Part shown: positions 22,553 through 31,546 of the stretch, in pieces
How positions within the stretch are numbered: the first letter of the stretch is position 1
Layout: every line of letters starts with the position of its first letter
NCBI GenBank assembly: GCA_934408725.1
Contig: CAKRVB010000026.1
Coordinates: forward strand, 1 to 38,763
Direction: 5' to 3'
From: an uncultured Marvinbryantia sp.
GTDB taxonomy: Bacteria > Bacillota > Clostridia > Lachnospirales > Lachnospiraceae
Length of the DNA: 38,763 nt
The notes under the pieces: model-generated
Seen by the model: only the letters and a program-made list of their open reading frames with translations
Database searches by the model: none
Told to the model about the DNA's origin: nothing
Made by a program: the position numbers and the translations under genes

Positions 22553-24118
22553 TTATAGCGCTTTTAAATAGGTAAATACAAAGTTTCCGCAGGAGTATAC
22601 CAGTCCGTCATAATTGGTATCATCAAACAGATAGCTGCTCATAGAATGCAAAATGACAGATACCGGAAGATCTTTTGCCAGAATGGCATCACATTCCTTA
22701 TATGCTTCCCACTGTGCATCCTGTGTGTCAGCGCTGATGGCTGTCTCGTATGCCTTATCATATTCATCACTCTGATAGAAAGAGTTGGCATCACCGGTGT
22801 TGATAAAGGTTCCATACATATTGGACAGATCTGTATAGTCCATGAACCATCCATAGTATGCAAGATCATAGTCACCAGATCTTCTTGCTGCTGAGAAGTT
22901 TTCTACTTTTTCCACTGTAACAGAATCAATGCCAAGAATTTCTTTCCAGTCATTGACAATGGATTCTGCAATTTCCTTACGGCTGTCATTATTGACGATA
23001 TAAGTCAGTGCCGGGAAGCCTTCTCCATTTTCATATCCTGCTTCTGCAAGCAGCTGCTTTGCTGTTTCACAGTTATCTTCGTAAGCATCTACATCTTCCC
23101 ATGGATCACAATAATCTACAAAATCAGTACCTTCTTCGTTGGTATAACCTCTGCCAACCAGTGTCACACCAACTTCATCATTTAATCCGCGGATATTGAT
23201 GATTCGTTCTCTGTCAATTGTAAGAGACAGTGCCTCTCTGACCTTCTCATCCTTCAGAACATCGTTTCCCTTATCTCCAAGATTGAACATAACACAATAG
23301 TTATTATTTCCGGCTGTGTATACCAGTCCATTTCCCTCCATACGAGGTTTTTCTTCATCCGGGCAAAGATCAGAGTATACATATTCTCCGCTTTCAAAAG
23401 ATGCCAGTGCAGAACTTTCTTCAGTAATCAGTTCCCAGTTGATGGTTCCCACATCAATGTTATCTGCATCATAGTAATCATCCCGAAGCTTCATCACAAC
23501 TTCTGATTCATGTGCCCAGTCAGTCATTTCATAAGGTCCATTGTATACCGCTTTATCTGGATCTGTTGCATATGCATCACCGTATTCTTCCACATAATCC
23601 TGTCTTGCCGGATAGGTAGATGGGAAAGCCAGAATCGATGGCAGATATCCACATGGCTGTTTCAAATGAATCACCAGCGTCTTATCATCCGTTGCTTCGT
23701 AACTTTCAGCAACATCCGATAACAGAGTACAGTAGTCTCCGCCCTGAGCTGCCAGATTATCAAAGGCAAAAACAAAATCTCCTGCCGTAACCGGCTGTCC
23801 GTCTGACCAGGTGATATCATCTCTTAAAGTAAAGGTCCATGTCAGCTTATCATCGCTTTCTTCCACAGATGCAGCCTGTCCAAGTACGACTTCCCCATTG
23901 GCATCCAGCTTGTAAAGTCCTTCATACAGATGACGCAGTGCTGACAAACCATTTAAGAATCCACTGGTGGCCGTATTTAACTGCATGGAATCCTCGCCGC
24001 CACCAGTTACGGAAATCTCCAGTTTTTCTGCATCTGCGGCAGATACACCGGATGAAAGTGCCATTGTCGTAAGTCCCAGTACTGCTGCGGCCAGAGCCAT
24101 TTTGTTTCGTCTTTTCAT
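22553..24118 (-). CDS. oppA: Peptide-binding protein of ABC importer (SBP family 5)
   Basis: A 521-aa extracellular solute-binding protein, family 5 (DppA/OppA-like). The signal peptide is residues 1-27 (MKRRNK, a hydrophobic core, then SSGVSA before ADAEKLEIS). No lipobox cysteine is present, so it looks like a type I secreted protein rather than the lipoprotein usual in Gram-positives. RHLYEGLYKLDANGEVVLGQAASVEES and TWTFTLRDDITWSDGQPVTAGDFVFAF-type segments are typical of the family. AAGGAGGAAG precedes the ATG. With oppB, C, D, F and the murein-peptide enzymes downstream, the likely ligand is a cell-wall peptide. Confidence 0.94.
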   Translation of the reverse strand: MKRRNKMALAAAVLGLTTMALSSGVSAADAEKLEISVTGGGEDSMQLNTATSGFLNGLSALRHLYEGLYKLDANGEVVLGQAASVEESDDKLTWTFTLRDDITWSDGQPVTAGDFVFAFDNLAAQGGDYCTLLSDVAESYEATDDKTLVIHLKQPCGYLPSILAFPSTYPARQDYVEEYGDAYATDPDKAVYNGPYEMTDWAHESEVVMKLRDDYYDADNIDVGTINWELITEESSALASFESGEYVYSDLCPDEEKPRMEGNGLVYTAGNNNYCVMFNLGDKGNDVLKDEKVREALSLTIDRERIINIRGLNDEVGVTLVGRGYTNEEGTDFVDYCDPWEDVDAYEDNCETAKQLLAEAGYENGEGFPALTYIVNNDSRKEIAESIVNDWKEILGIDSVTVEKVENFSAARRSGDYDLAYYGWFMDYTDLSNMYGTFINTGDANSFYQSDEYDKAYETAISADTQDAQWEAYKECDAILAKDLPVSVILHSMSSYLFDDTNYDGLVYSCGNFVFTYLKAL

Positions 24119-24186
24119 AATCTTCTTCCTCCTTTTTTCATGCAGGTTTTCGCATTTTCTATATAAATCCGTTTTCGGATATATAT

Positions 24187-25185
24187 CTACTTTTTCATCT
24201 TTGGATCCAGTGCATCTCTCAGACCGTCTCCAAACAGGTTAAATGATAAAATAATCAAACTGATCAATACCGCAGGGAAAATAACACGGTATGGATACGT
24301 TGTAATTCCGTTCAGCGCCTCGGAGGTCAGTGATCCCAGACTGGCCATAGGTGCGGATACCCCAATACCCAGATAGCTTAAAAAGGCTTCGGTAAAGATC
24401 GCTGATGGAATCTGCAGCATCACCGTTGCAATCAGCTGTCCGATACAGTTCGGCAGGAGATGCTCCCGTATCATGGTTGCTTTTCCGCATCCAAGTGCCT
24501 CTGCTGCTGTCACAAAATCCATCGTCTTCAGTTGCAGGATCTGTCCTCGTACAATACGGGCCATTCCAACCCAGTACAGGCACCCGTATACAATAAAGAT
24601 TGCAATCAGGCCGGAACCGATCTTCTGAAGTCCATGAAACATCGGGACAGTGTCAATCAGTGTCTGCAATGGTTCACTGATGACCATTTTAATCACGACA
24701 ATCAGCAGAATCTCCGGTACAGAATAGATAATATCGACTACACGCATCATGATAATATCTGTCTTACCGCCAATCAGACCAGAGATAGCTCCATAGATGC
24801 TCCCTACAATCATGACAATGACTGCAGATACCAGACCGACAATCATCGAGATCCGGGTTCCGATCATACAGCGAACCAGTATATCTCTTCCCAGGCGGTC
24901 CGTTCCAAAAGGATGGGCCAGACATGGCCACAGCGCCTCGTCTCCTCTTACCTGCTGATCATAAGAATACGGAGAAAGCATGGGTCCAATAAAAGCAAAT
25001 ACAAACATCAGCACAATCATCACCAGTGCTGCTATTGCGATCTTATTAGATTTCAGACGGATCCAGCTGGCCTTCCAGTACCCGATTTCTTCCGTATCCA
25101 GTTTTTCTTCTTTAAAATAATCTGCATCCAGCGGTGCAAAATCTTCCGGTGAAATTTTATTTTGTAAGGTTAATATATTCTTCAT
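24187..25185 (-). CDS. oppC: Peptide ABC transporter permease (DppC/OppC)
   Basis: A 332-aa inner permease. A cytosolic N-terminal stretch (1-45) precedes six membrane spans. HPFGTDRLGRDILVR is the OppC-type motif after the first span, and TAAEALGCGKATMIREHLLPN is the EAA loop that contacts the ATPases. AAGGATGAAG precedes the ATG; the gene starts 11 bases after oppB ends. It forms the translocation channel with OppB. Confidence 0.95.
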   Translation of the reverse strand: MKNILTLQNKISPEDFAPLDADYFKEEKLDTEEIGYWKASWIRLKSNKIAIAALVMIVLMFVFAFIGPMLSPYSYDQQVRGDEALWPCLAHPFGTDRLGRDILVRCMIGTRISMIVGLVSAVIVMIVGSIYGAISGLIGGKTDIIMMRVVDIIYSVPEILLIVVIKMVISEPLQTLIDTVPMFHGLQKIGSGLIAIFIVYGCLYWVGMARIVRGQILQLKTMDFVTAAEALGCGKATMIREHLLPNCIGQLIATVMLQIPSAIFTEAFLSYLGIGVSAPMASLGSLTSEALNGITTYPYRVIFPAVLISLIILSFNLFGDGLRDALDPKMKK

Positions 25186-25196
25186 GACTTCATCCT

Positions 25197-26117
25197 TTAA
25201 TCTAACTGTATTCTCGGGTCTACGATTTTATACAGAATATCGCACATCAGATTCATCACAACGATCAGCGCTGAGTAAAAGATCGTGACGCCCATAATCA
25301 TAGTATAATCACGGCTGCTGATGGAACTTACAAAATAACGTCCCAGTCCTGGTACACTGAATACACTTTCCGCCACAAATCCGCCTGTCAGAATCGATGC
25401 GGTCAGTGGTCCCAGATAAGTGATCACCGGGATCAGGGAATTTTTCAGTGCATGTATAAACACTACGACAAACTCTGACATCCCCTTCGCCCGCTCTGTT
25501 CTTAAGTAATCCTGGTTCATAACTTCCAGGATACTGGCTCTGGTCAGCCTGGTCAGATACGAAGTGGGATAAATCGCCAGCGTAATCATCGGCATAATCC
25601 ATCCACCAGGCTTATTATAATTCACCGGTAAAATCTTACAATTTACAGCCAGAATCATCATCAGTGCCGATGCGATGACATATCCCGGCATGGATATTCC
25701 AATCGAGGATAACACCCGGATGATCGCATCTGGCAGTTTATCTTTACAAAGCCCTGCCACACATCCAAGGATAATCCCACAGATCACAGCCAGAATCAGT
25801 GCTCTGACTCCCAGTCCCATCGATACGGTAAAAGATTCTGCAATGATATCTTTCACTGCTCTTCCTTTCTGAAGAACATAACTGGTACCCATGTCTCCAT
25901 GAAGAAGATTTTCCAGATATTTTCCGTACTGTACATAAACCGGCTGATCCAGCCCATATTTCGCAATTAAAATCGCTCTGTTCTCTTCTGATGCTTTTTC
26001 TGACATAAACGGATCTCCCGGCATCAGATTCATTAAAAAGTATGTAATCGTTATGATCGCAAACAGACTGACCGCAGCCAGTAAAATACGTTTGATCATA
26101 TATCTCCAGGTCTGCAT
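25197..26117 (-). CDS. oppB: Peptide ABC transporter permease (DppB/OppB)
   Basis: A 306-aa permease with six membrane spans. MIKRILLAAVSLFAIITITYFLMNLMPGDPF is the typical first span and loop, TRLTRASILEVMNQDYLRTERAKGMSEFVV is the EAA region, and GGFVAESVFSVPGLGRYF is a conserved C-terminal loop. It lies 15 bases after oppF and 11 before oppC. Confidence 0.95.
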   Translation of the reverse strand: MQTWRYMIKRILLAAVSLFAIITITYFLMNLMPGDPFMSEKASEENRAILIAKYGLDQPVYVQYGKYLENLLHGDMGTSYVLQKGRAVKDIIAESFTVSMGLGVRALILAVICGIILGCVAGLCKDKLPDAIIRVLSSIGISMPGYVIASALMMILAVNCKILPVNYNKPGGWIMPMITLAIYPTSYLTRLTRASILEVMNQDYLRTERAKGMSEFVVVFIHALKNSLIPVITYLGPLTASILTGGFVAESVFSVPGLGRYFVSSISSRDYTMIMGVTIFYSALIVVMNLMCDILYKIVDPRIQLD

Positions 26118-26132
26118 TTTTCGCTCTCCTTT

Positions 26133-27101
26133 TTAATTGATGTGATGACATGCCGTCAAATGTCCCGGTGCTGCTTCTTTCAGGAGTGGCATACTCTGTG
26201 CACAGGTCTCATCTGCTCTCGGACATCTGGTGCGAAATGGACATCCGGACGGTGGATTTAGCGGACTTGGTATTTCTCCGTCCAGTTTCATACGTTTTCT
26301 TGCTGCACTTAGATCCGGATCCGCAATCGGAATCGCAGATAACAGCATCTGTGTATACGGATGAAGCGGAGACCGGTATAATTCCTCGCCGTCGGTCAGT
26401 TCTACCAGATGCCCCAGATACATAACACCAATCCGGTCACTGATATGCTTCACAATGGAAAGATCGTGAGCAATAAACAGATAGGTCAGCTGTCTTGTTT
26501 CCTGCAGTTCTTCCAACATATTGATAATCTGCGCCTGAATGGATACATCCAGCGCAGAAACCGGTTCATCACATACAATGAATCCCGGATTCACCGCCAA
26601 CGCTCTGGCGATTCCGATACGCTGCCGCTGCCCACCTGAAAATTCATGAGGGAAACGGTTATAGAACTGTGTATTCAGTCCCACCAGGTTCATCAGTTCC
26701 AGAATCCGTTCTTTCCGTTCTGCCTTGCTGCTACAGAGATTCTGAAGATCCATCGCCTCCCCGATCAGATCGGATACTGTTTTTCTTGGATCCAGAGATG
26801 CATAAGGATCCTGAAATACGATCTGCATCCTGGTACGATATTCTTTCATGTTTTTTCCCATAATCGATGTTCCATCATAAAGAATATCTCCCGCTGTCGG
26901 TTCTTCCAGTCTGAGAATACTTTTTCCCAGTGTAGATTTTCCGCATCCGCTTTCTCCTACAATTCCAAGAGTTTCTCCCTTTCGAATGAAAAAGCTGACA
27001 TCATCCACTGCCTTCAACGCTGTTTTCTTTACAAACCCGGTCCGCACCGGATAATATTTTTTCAGATTTTTTACTTCCAGTAATTTTTTTCTGTTTTCCA
27101 T
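26133..27101 (-). CDS. oppF: Peptide ABC transporter ATPase (OppF-like)
   Basis: A 322-aa ATP-binding subunit. Walker A is GESGCGKST, the signature is [15 protein letters not shown], Walker B is [14 protein letters not shown] and the H-loop His is in FIAHDLS. The C-terminal oligopeptide-transporter extension contains the cysteine-rich [14 protein letters not shown]. It should pair with OppD to energise OppBC. It follows oppD after 12 bases. Confidence 0.95.
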   Translation of the reverse strand: MENRKKLLEVKNLKKYYPVRTGFVKKTALKAVDDVSFFIRKGETLGIVGESGCGKSTLGKSILRLEEPTAGDILYDGTSIMGKNMKEYRTRMQIVFQDPYASLDPRKTVSDLIGEAMDLQNLCSSKAERKERILELMNLVGLNTQFYNRFPHEFSGGQRQRIGIARALAVNPGFIVCDEPVSALDVSIQAQIINMLEELQETRQLTYLFIAHDLSIVKHISDRIGVMYLGHLVELTDGEELYRSPLHPYTQMLLSAIPIADPDLSAARKRMKLDGEIPSPLNPPSGCPFRTRCPRADETCAQSMPLLKEAAPGHLTACHHIN

Positions 27102-27113
27102 CTGCTGCCACCA

Positions 27114-28121
27114 TTACCTTTTCTGTTCTTCCATCTCATGCCTGACGACCTGCCAGCAGGATACCTTATGGGTATCATCCAGCTCACACATCGGTGCTTC
27201 TTCCTTTACACAGATCTGCATGGCACAGCCACATCTCGGGGCAAATGCACATCCCGGCCTTACATGACTCATATCTGGTGGATTTCCTTTAATTGGTTTC
27301 AGCTTCTCGCTTTTCTTCTGATCCAGCTTCGGAACGGAGGACAACAGTCCCTCTGTATAAGGATGCTTTCTTTCATAAAAGATCTGACGGCTTGTGCCTT
27401 CTTCTATGACCTTTCCGGCATACATAACCATGATGTTATCACAGATATCCGAAACCACTCCCAGATCATGGGTAATAAAAATAATCGCCATTCCCAGCTT
27501 TTCTTTCAGTTCCTTCAGCAGTTCTACGATCTGTGCCTGAATGGTAACGTCCAGCGCTGTGGTAGGCTCATCTGCAATCAGAAGTTCTGGATCACAGGAC
27601 AGTGCCATGGCAATCATCACACGCTGCCGCATGCCTCCGGAGAACTCATATGGATATTGCTTTACTCTTCGTTCCGGCTGATTGATACCAACCAGTGTCA
27701 ACAGTTCCAGCATTCTTTTTTTCCTTGCCTGCGCATCCAGACTGGTATGCTTTTTCAGGGATTCATTCAACTGATATTCTACGGTAAACAATGGATCCAG
27801 GGATGTCATGGGGTCCTGAAAGATCATGGCAATTTTATTTCCCCGAAGCTCCTGCAGCTCCTTCCTGGACATTTTCAGAATGTCTTTTCCGTGAAATAAA
27901 ATCTCTCCGCTTTTTACTTTTCCCGTATCCGGCGTCAATCTTAGAATTCCATGACTGGATACGGATTTTCCACTTCCGGATTCTCCGACAATACCGAGGA
28001 CCTCTCCTTTATGCAGCGTATAACTGATACCTCGCACTGCCTGTACCTCTCCGGATTTGTTGTAAAACGAAATCGCCAGATTCTTTATCTGCAGCAATTC
28101 TTCCTGTTTTTCTGTTCCCAT
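27114..28121 (-). CDS. oppD: Peptide ABC transporter ATPase (OppD-like)
   Basis: A 335-aa ATP-binding subunit, first gene of the peptide operon. Walker A is GESGSGKS, the signature is [15 protein letters not shown], Walker B is [14 protein letters not shown] and the C-terminus has [15 protein letters not shown]. An in-frame GTG at 28199 would extend it by 26 residues through the leader hairpin; I chose ATG at 28121, with TTGGAGG just upstream. Transcription starts from the promoter at 28239-28267 and must pass the hairpin at 28167-28204. Confidence 0.94.
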   Translation of the reverse strand: MGTEKQEELLQIKNLAISFYNKSGEVQAVRGISYTLHKGEVLGIVGESGSGKSVSSHGILRLTPDTGKVKSGEILFHGKDILKMSRKELQELRGNKIAMIFQDPMTSLDPLFTVEYQLNESLKKHTSLDAQARKKRMLELLTLVGINQPERRVKQYPYEFSGGMRQRVMIAMALSCDPELLIADEPTTALDVTIQAQIVELLKELKEKLGMAIIFITHDLGVVSDICDNIMVMYAGKVIEEGTSRQIFYERKHPYTEGLLSSVPKLDQKKSEKLKPIKGNPPDMSHVRPGCAFAPRCGCAMQICVKEEAPMCELDDTHKVSCWQVVRHEMEEQKR

Positions 28122-28166
28122 ACTGCCTCCAATGTCTTCTATCCTATTCCCTTGTTCGCACAAATG

Positions 28167-28204
28167 AAAAAAAGCGCAGATATCGGCTTTCGTCGACACC
28201 TGCG
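28167..28204 (-). terminator. Terminator/attenuator in the opp leader
   Basis: An 11-bp stem (28194-28204 with 28175-28185) with an 8-base loop is followed by GCUUUUUUU on the minus strand. Two pairs are G-U only on the minus strand. It lies downstream of the opp promoter and 46 bases before the oppD start codon, so opp transcripts must read through it. It could also end read-through from the amino acid ABC operon. Confidence 0.8.
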
Positions 28205-28238
28205 TCTTCTCACATTTTTCTTTGGTTTTATTTTTCCT

Positions 28239-28267
28239 ATATTAATCCTGATCTTTGGATCTGTCAA
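28239..28267 (-). promoter_or_regulatory. Promoter of the opp-ykf operon
   Basis: On the minus strand a consensus TTGACA (28262-28267) and TAATAT (28239-28244) are 17 bp apart, starting a few bases past the stop codon of the upstream ATPase gene. This is one of the strongest promoters in the window. Confidence 0.8.
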
Positions 28268-28274
28268 GCACTTT

Positions 28275-29015
28275 TTATCCTCTCATAAACCGGCTCAGAA
28301 AATCCTTAGTCTTTGCACTCTGCGGATTCGAAAAGATCTGCACCGGATCTCCCTCTTCTTCAATCACTCCGTCAGACATATAGACTACATGATTGGATAC
28401 ATCCCTGGCAAATGCCATCTCATGGGTCACGATAATCATAGTCAGCCCCTCTTTTGCCAGCTGCTGCATAACATCCAGCACCTCTCCTACCATCTGTGGA
28501 TCCAGTGCCGAAGTCGGCTCGTCAAATAACAGAACCTCTGGTTCCATAGCCAGTGCACGGGCAATGGCCACACGCTGCTTCTGTCCGCCCGAGAGCTGCC
28601 GTGGCTTGGCATTGATATAAGGTGCCATTCCCACCTTTTCCAGGTAAGAAAGGGCACTGGTCTTTGCTGCATCTTTCTCTTTTTTCATGACTTTTGTCTG
28701 TCCGATCATACAGTTCTGGAGCACTGTCATATTATTGAACAGATTAAAACTCTGGAATACCATTCCGACTTTTGCCCGGTATCCGGCAGCATCCGTATGC
28801 CCATCCGCAATATTTTTCCCATGATAGAGTATCTCTCCGGTTGTCGGTGTCTCCAGCAGATTCATGCAGCGCAGAAGGGTGGACTTTCCAGATCCTGATG
28901 CGCCGATGATACAGGTCACATCTCCTGTAGACACAGAAAAGTCAATGTCCCGCAGAACCACATGTTTTCCGAAGGACTTGCTTAAATGATTTACTTTGAT
29001 TACCTCTTCGCTCAT
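28275..29015 (-). CDS. Amino acid ABC transporter ATPase (GlnQ-like)
   Basis: A 246-aa ATPase of the polar amino acid uptake group. Walker A is GASGSGKST, the signature is LSGGQKQRVAIARAL, Walker B is VLLFDEPTSALDP and the switch His is in IIVTHEM. VFQSFNLFNNMTVLQN is the family's Q-loop. The start overlaps the permease stop by four bases (ATGA). It energises the permease and binding protein upstream. Confidence 0.95.
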   Translation of the reverse strand: MSEEVIKVNHLSKSFGKHVVLRDIDFSVSTGDVTCIIGASGSGKSTLLRCMNLLETPTTGEILYHGKNIADGHTDAAGYRAKVGMVFQSFNLFNNMTVLQNCMIGQTKVMKKEKDAAKTSALSYLEKVGMAPYINAKPRQLSGGQKQRVAIARALAMEPEVLLFDEPTSALDPQMVGEVLDVMQQLAKEGLTMIIVTHEMAFARDVSNHVVYMSDGVIEEEGDPVQIFSNPQSAKTKDFLSRFMRG

Positions 29016-29803
29016 TCGTCCTTCTCCTCCTTCTTGCTGTAGCTGTACAATCCGCTGGTATGCGCCAGTGTATCAGATGTGGCAAGATCATAATTATCAT
29101 TTCCATCCATCTTCTTTTCCCAGTGGCGTAAAATCCGTGAACAGGTAAAGGTCAATACAAAATAGATCACCATGGCGATCGCAAAGGATTCAAAGTAGGT
29201 ATACAATGCACCTGCCACGCTCTTCGTTGCATAGAATAACTCTACAATACCGATCACAGACAGGACACAGGTATCCTTGATATTGATAATCAGGTTGTTG
29301 CCGATCTGTGGCATAATATTTCGCAGAGCCTGTGGCAGGATCACATACAGCATTGTCTGAAAATGTGTCATGCCAATCGCTTTCGCCCCTTCTGTCTGTC
29401 CTTCATCAATAGACAGGATTCCACCACGAACTGTTTCTGCCATGTAGGCACCAGTATTGATAGAAACAATGAAAAATGCCGCAAACCACATAGACATATT
29501 AATGCCAAATACAGCGGATGATCCAAAATAAATGAACATCGCCTGTGCCATCATAGGCGTCCCACGAAATACTTCTACATACACGTTCAAAATAAACTTA
29601 ATGATTCCCAAGATTCCTTTTTTCCAGACAGCATCAGACTTACTCACCGGAATTGTCTGGACAATACCCACTGCAAACCCGATCACGCACCCAATGAAGG
29701 TGCTGACCAGGGCAATGATCATGGTATTTAATGCTCCCATGGCATAGGAGCTTCCTCTCGTCTGAAGCAGATAAACGACTCTGCCCCAAAAATCCTGTGG
29801 CAT
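29012..29803 (-). CDS. Amino acid ABC transporter permease (HisM/GlnP-like)
   Basis: A 263-aa permease with about five membrane spans. NTMIIALVSTFIGCVIGFAVG opens the transport domain, VEVFRGTPMMAQ is the conserved polar-amino-acid loop, and EGAKAIGMTHFQTMLYVILPQALRNIMPQIGN is the EAA loop. Only one permease gene is present, so it probably acts as a homodimer. It follows the binding protein gene after 14 bases. Confidence 0.94.
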   Translation of the reverse strand: MPQDFWGRVVYLLQTRGSSYAMGALNTMIIALVSTFIGCVIGFAVGIVQTIPVSKSDAVWKKGILGIIKFILNVYVEVFRGTPMMAQAMFIYFGSSAVFGINMSMWFAAFFIVSINTGAYMAETVRGGILSIDEGQTEGAKAIGMTHFQTMLYVILPQALRNIMPQIGNNLIINIKDTCVLSVIGIVELFYATKSVAGALYTYFESFAIAMVIYFVLTFTCSRILRHWEKKMDGNDNYDLATSDTLAHTSGLYSYSKKEEKDE

Positions 29804-29817
29804 ACTAACACGCTCCT

Positions 29818-30660
29818 TTATTCTGCATCAGACAGTGGCTGAACAGCAATGGCTTCGTTCATCATCTCTTCATAGTCATCGGCTGTCATTTTTTCCAGTA
29901 CACCATTGATGGCATCCTTCAGTTCGGTATTGCCTTTCTGAAGAGAAATGCCGATGTTGATATCTTCATCAGATACTTCAAATGGATCATCAGAATCTGC
30001 GAAATCCAGTAACTTGAAGTCCGGATATGCTACGCAGGCTGCCAGACCTGTTGGCTGGTCTGTCACTACGATATCACATTTATCTGCTTCCAGGGCTACC
30101 AGCATGGCTGGAGCAGATTCCTGTGCCGGCAGAATATTGGCATCTTTGATCTGTGGCAGGCAGTTATCATACCAGATGGTGTTCAGCTGAGACGTACAGG
30201 TTGCACCTGCCAGATCTGCTACGCCCTTCGCATCTGCATACTTGCTGTCTGACTTGGTCAGCGTAATAATCGATGCATAATAGTACGGATCGGTAAAATC
30301 TACCATCTCCTGACGTTCTGCAGTAATAGACTGACCTGCAATCACACAGTCCACATTACCGGATACTACAGCCGGTACCAGAGAATCCCAGTCCATCTTT
30401 ACAATTTCCAGATTATATCCCAGTTCATCGCAAATATGCTTTGCCATCATGACATCATATCCATAAGCGTATTCTGTACTGTCAGCGATCTGAACAGCTC
30501 CGTTCTCGTCTGTTGGCTGCGTCCAGTTGTATGGAGCATATCCACATTCCATTGCTACCTTTAATGTTTTTCCTTCTTCTGCAAATACGCTGCTACTCAT
30601 TGCCATTACCATAGCTGTTGCACACATCACACCTGCTGCTGTTTTTACACTTTTGTTCAT
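29818..30660 (-). CDS. Amino acid ABC transporter binding protein
   Basis: A 280-aa periplasmic-binding-fold protein (SBP family 3). The signal peptide is residues 1-27 (MNKSVKTAAGVMCATAMVMA, then SSSVFA before EEGKTLKVA). The only early Cys is in AAGVMC inside the hydrophobic core, which is not a lipobox, so it resembles a type I secreted protein. WDSLVPAVVSGNVDCVIAG and the later ITAERQEMVDFTDPYYYAS are family signatures. The ligand is an unidentified amino acid. GAGGAGAGAGG precedes the ATG. It is the first gene of the three-gene operon. Confidence 0.94.
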   Translation of the reverse strand: MNKSVKTAAGVMCATAMVMAMSSSVFAEEGKTLKVAMECGYAPYNWTQPTDENGAVQIADSTEYAYGYDVMMAKHICDELGYNLEIVKMDWDSLVPAVVSGNVDCVIAGQSITAERQEMVDFTDPYYYASIITLTKSDSKYADAKGVADLAGATCTSQLNTIWYDNCLPQIKDANILPAQESAPAMLVALEADKCDIVVTDQPTGLAACVAYPDFKLLDFADSDDPFEVSDEDINIGISLQKGNTELKDAINGVLEKMTADDYEEMMNEAIAVQPLSDAE

Positions 30661-30683
30661 TTTTCCTCTCTCCTCTTTTTCTT

Positions 30684-30733
30684 AAAAATAGAAAAGGACA
30701 AAACTACCTCGTTATCGAGAGCGCCTTTGTCCT
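30684..30733 (-). promoter_or_regulatory. Hairpin leader of the amino acid ABC operon
   Basis: On the minus strand AGGACAAA (30726-30733) pairs with UUUGUCCU (30695-30702), enclosing a CTCG/CGAG hairpin (30708-30719), and is followed by UUUCUAUUUUU. The promoter at 30746-30774 would start transcription only a few bases before it. It may be an attenuator or new small regulatory RNA, or the terminator of the upstream PLC-like gene. Confidence 0.6.
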
Positions 30734-30745
30734 CTAATGTTCTAT

Positions 30746-30774
30746 ACTATAGCATATTCTTTTTTAAATTACAA
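30746..30774 (-). promoter_or_regulatory. Promoter of the amino acid ABC operon
   Basis: On the minus strand TTGTAA (30769-30774) and TATAGT (30746-30751) are 17 bp apart. The -35 overlaps the last codons of the PLC-like gene. Confidence 0.65.
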
Positions 30775-31363
30775 CTGCTGTTGCAGTATTTTCGTAACCG
30801 CTGATGATATTTACCAGCCCAATCAATGTCCAGGAGCACATCTCCATGATCCAGCGACAGTCATCTGTCAGATTCCTGCGGCGCTGCAAATAACTCTGAT
30901 GCATTTTTTCGATATAATCAAACAGCTGGGCCGATGTATGAATCTGATTCTGCTTCTTCTGCTGACGTTCAAAAATCTCTGCTGCCTCTTCTGCATGAAT
31001 TCTGGCACGAAGTTCATGCTTCATGTCCCTTTCGTACAGGCAATGATCCTTCAGATTTCCATCAAATGTGGTATTATGCGGAAATGTAAAATAATCTGCC
31101 AGATAATGCATCACCACACCCAGGCGACAGAACAGTGTCCGTTCCTTACAGGCATGTTCTCTTGCCTCTGACAGCAGCCTTGCAATTCTTCTCTTCAGCT
31201 CCAGATAAGAGGAATCAAACTCATGTGGGTCCGTAATCATCTTCGGTGTGAGATCCGGTAATATGGATCCAAAATAAAATGCCTTCCAGTGCTTCTGCAT
31301 GTTCGCATCATCCATCTCCCGTACCAGGAAACCTGCCAATGCTATATGTGATTTTTTACGCAT
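30764..31363 (-). CDS. Zinc-dependent phospholipase C-like protein
   Basis: A 199-aa protein resembling the zinc-dependent phospholipase C / S1-P1-like fold group. SHIALAGFLV near the start, FYFGSILPDLTP and VVMHYLADYFTFPHN (an H-x3-D metal motif followed by a further His) are the expected metal-binding segments. It has no signal peptide, unlike secreted toxins of the family, so it is probably a cytosolic housekeeping metal hydrolase of unknown substrate. It is flanked by the AGCS terminator upstream and the amino acid ABC promoter at its 3' end. Confidence 0.8.
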   Translation of the reverse strand: MRKKSHIALAGFLVREMDDANMQKHWKAFYFGSILPDLTPKMITDPHEFDSSYLELKRRIARLLSEAREHACKERTLFCRLGVVMHYLADYFTFPHNTTFDGNLKDHCLYERDMKHELRARIHAEEAAEIFERQQKKQNQIHTSAQLFDYIEKMHQSYLQRRRNLTDDCRWIMEMCSWTLIGLVNIISGYENTATAVVI

Positions 31364-31499
31364 GCTCTATCCTCCAACAAATAAGCCGGCTTGTCTCTGA
31401 TTACAGATCTTGTGTTCCCGGCTGCACTTCCCTGCCTCTTAAACAACTTCGACCACAGTTTACAGCTTTTTCTTCTGTTATGCAAGTGTTAAATTTTAA

Positions 31500-31538
31500 A
31501 AGTTCTGTGAACATCCATTCAGAATGTCCACAGAACTT
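31500..31538 (-). terminator. Terminator after the AGCS pair
   Basis: A 15-bp stem (31524-31538 with 31500-31514), complete on the minus strand with one G-U pair, lies just past the stop codon at 31547. The downstream UUUAAAAUUU is a poor U-tract, but the stem is very stable. Confidence 0.65.
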
Positions 31539-31546
31539 GTATCTTT

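Noticed and set aside
28122..28199. GTG-initiated N-terminal extension of oppD
   Set aside because: It would run through the leader hairpin and U-run; the ATG at 28121 has a good ribosome binding site and matches the usual start of the family.
2748..30716. Octamer GATAACGA present in the leaders of the DUF2798, pabAB and amino acid ABC genes
   Set aside because: About one copy is expected by chance in this length on both strands, one copy is part of a palindromic arm, and the positions relative to promoters differ; I do not think it is a shared operator.
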